Origin: Clostridia bacterium
Lineage (GTDB): Bacteria; Bacillota; Clostridia; Oscillospirales; Acutalibacteraceae
Reading direction: 5' to 3'
DNA: 32,686 bases
Assembly: GCA_017407705.1 (NCBI GenBank)
Contig: JAFQWA010000017.1
Location: 1 to 32,686 of the forward strand
Shown: piece by piece, positions 32,432-32,686 of the stretch
How positions within the stretch are numbered: the stretch's first letter is position 1
Layout: each line of letters starts with the position of its first letter
Notes under the pieces: generated by a model
The model's database searches: none
What the model was told of the DNA's origin: nothing
Seen by the model: only the letters and a program-made list of their open reading frames with translations
Made by a program: the position numbers and the translations under genes

Positions 32432-32679
32432 GGCTCCCCTTATAGGGGAGCTGGCAAAACCGCAGGTTTTGACTGAGAGGTCGTAGGGAGCGGCGATTTC
32501 GACGCTCCGTTTTCTATAGTCGGTTTGCTGTAAAAATATTTTTTCCGCTCATGCCGCTTTGGCACCCCTTTTCTTTATGCGAAGAAAAGGGGGAAAAGAC
32601 GCAGCAAGGGAAAACCCTTCCAAACTGGGTTTTCCCTTTGCAAACCCTTTCCCGAATGGTTTAAGGGCTCGCCCTTAAA
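32432..32679. repeat. Hairpin-rich intergenic repeat-like region to the window end
   Basis: No gene is seen in 32401-32686. There are successive perfect inverted repeats: 32433-32451 (8 bp), 32456-32470 (6 bp), 32487-32508 (6 bp), 32565-32592 (11 bp), 32606-32638 (12 bp) and 32660-32679 (9 bp). The first two resemble dispersed gut-Clostridia intergenic repeats of the form GGCTCCC...GGGAGCTGGC with GACTGAGAGG (recalled, not searched). The element may continue beyond the window. Confidence 0.6.
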
Positions 32680-32686
32680 AATCCCC

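Noticed and set aside
1-32686. CRISPR arrays, insertion sequences or defence genes
   Set aside because: No regularly spaced repeats, transposase-like proteins or nuclease/toxin cassettes were seen; all genes read as housekeeping or transport/regulation.

Overview
The window comes from a mid/low-GC Gram-positive chromosome, most likely a member of the Clostridia (an Oscillospiraceae/Ruminococcaceae-type gut bacterium; this placement is inference). The grounds are strong AGGAGG-type ribosome binding sites, several GTG and TTG starts, textbook sigma-A promoters (TTGNNN-N17-TATAAT class), and Firmicutes-type gene sets: rimP-nusA-ylxR-ylxQ-infB, darA-holB-ricT-trmN6-rsmI, walJ-rlmH and a PyrK-type electron transfer protein. 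Nearly all of the sequence is coding, with short and often highly structured intergenic gaps. I see no prophage, insertion sequence, CRISPR array or defence island.

Layout. 1-126: last 41 codons of a gene that starts outside the window. 188-2244 (minus): pnuC vitamin-precursor transporter and a CLC-type channel/antiporter resembling the fluoride subfamily. 2421-2658 (minus): two serine tRNAs (GCU and UGA anticodons) with their own promoter and terminator. 2862-4713 (plus): CarD-type RNA polymerase-binding regulator, walJ and rlmH. 4948-6324 (plus): uracil/xanthine permease. 6386-8917 (minus): an unusual PyrK-GNAT fusion downstream of an O-antigen-ligase-like membrane protein. 9035-11681 (minus): rpsO and pnp, with structured leaders. 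11824-16465 (minus): a compact four-gene run, response regulator - histidine kinase - HtrA protease - acetyl-xylan-esterase-like hydrolase. 16664-18994 (plus): D-2-hydroxyacid dehydrogenase and FAD-dependent oxidoreductase. 19139-28432 (plus): a long translation/RNA operon rimP-nusA-ylxR-ylxQ-infB-rbfA-nrnA-truB-ribF followed by an Orn/Lys/Arg decarboxylase. 28473-32365 (plus): darA, holB, ricT, a small ferredoxin, trmN6-like methyltransferase, rsmI. 32401-32686: non-coding, hairpin-rich repeat-like DNA.

How it works together. The two large plus-strand blocks are housekeeping: transcription elongation/termination (NusA), initiation (IF2), ribosome maturation (RimP, RbfA, RlmH, RsmI), tRNA modification (TruB, TrmN6), nanoRNA turnover (NrnA), flavin cofactor synthesis (RibF), clamp loading (HolB) and c-di-AMP sensing (DarA). 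The minus-strand two-component/HtrA run looks like an envelope-stress module.

The items most worth a second look are mainly RNA and gene architecture. They are a mutually exclusive antiterminator/terminator arrangement in the pnuC leader, a three-way-junction leader in front of pnp, a candidate S15 autoregulatory leader, the PyrK-GNAT fusion, and a repeat-built structured insert that splits infB from rbfA. I did not find a clearly new multi-gene system. All functional names come from reading the translated sequences and motifs; no database search was run.
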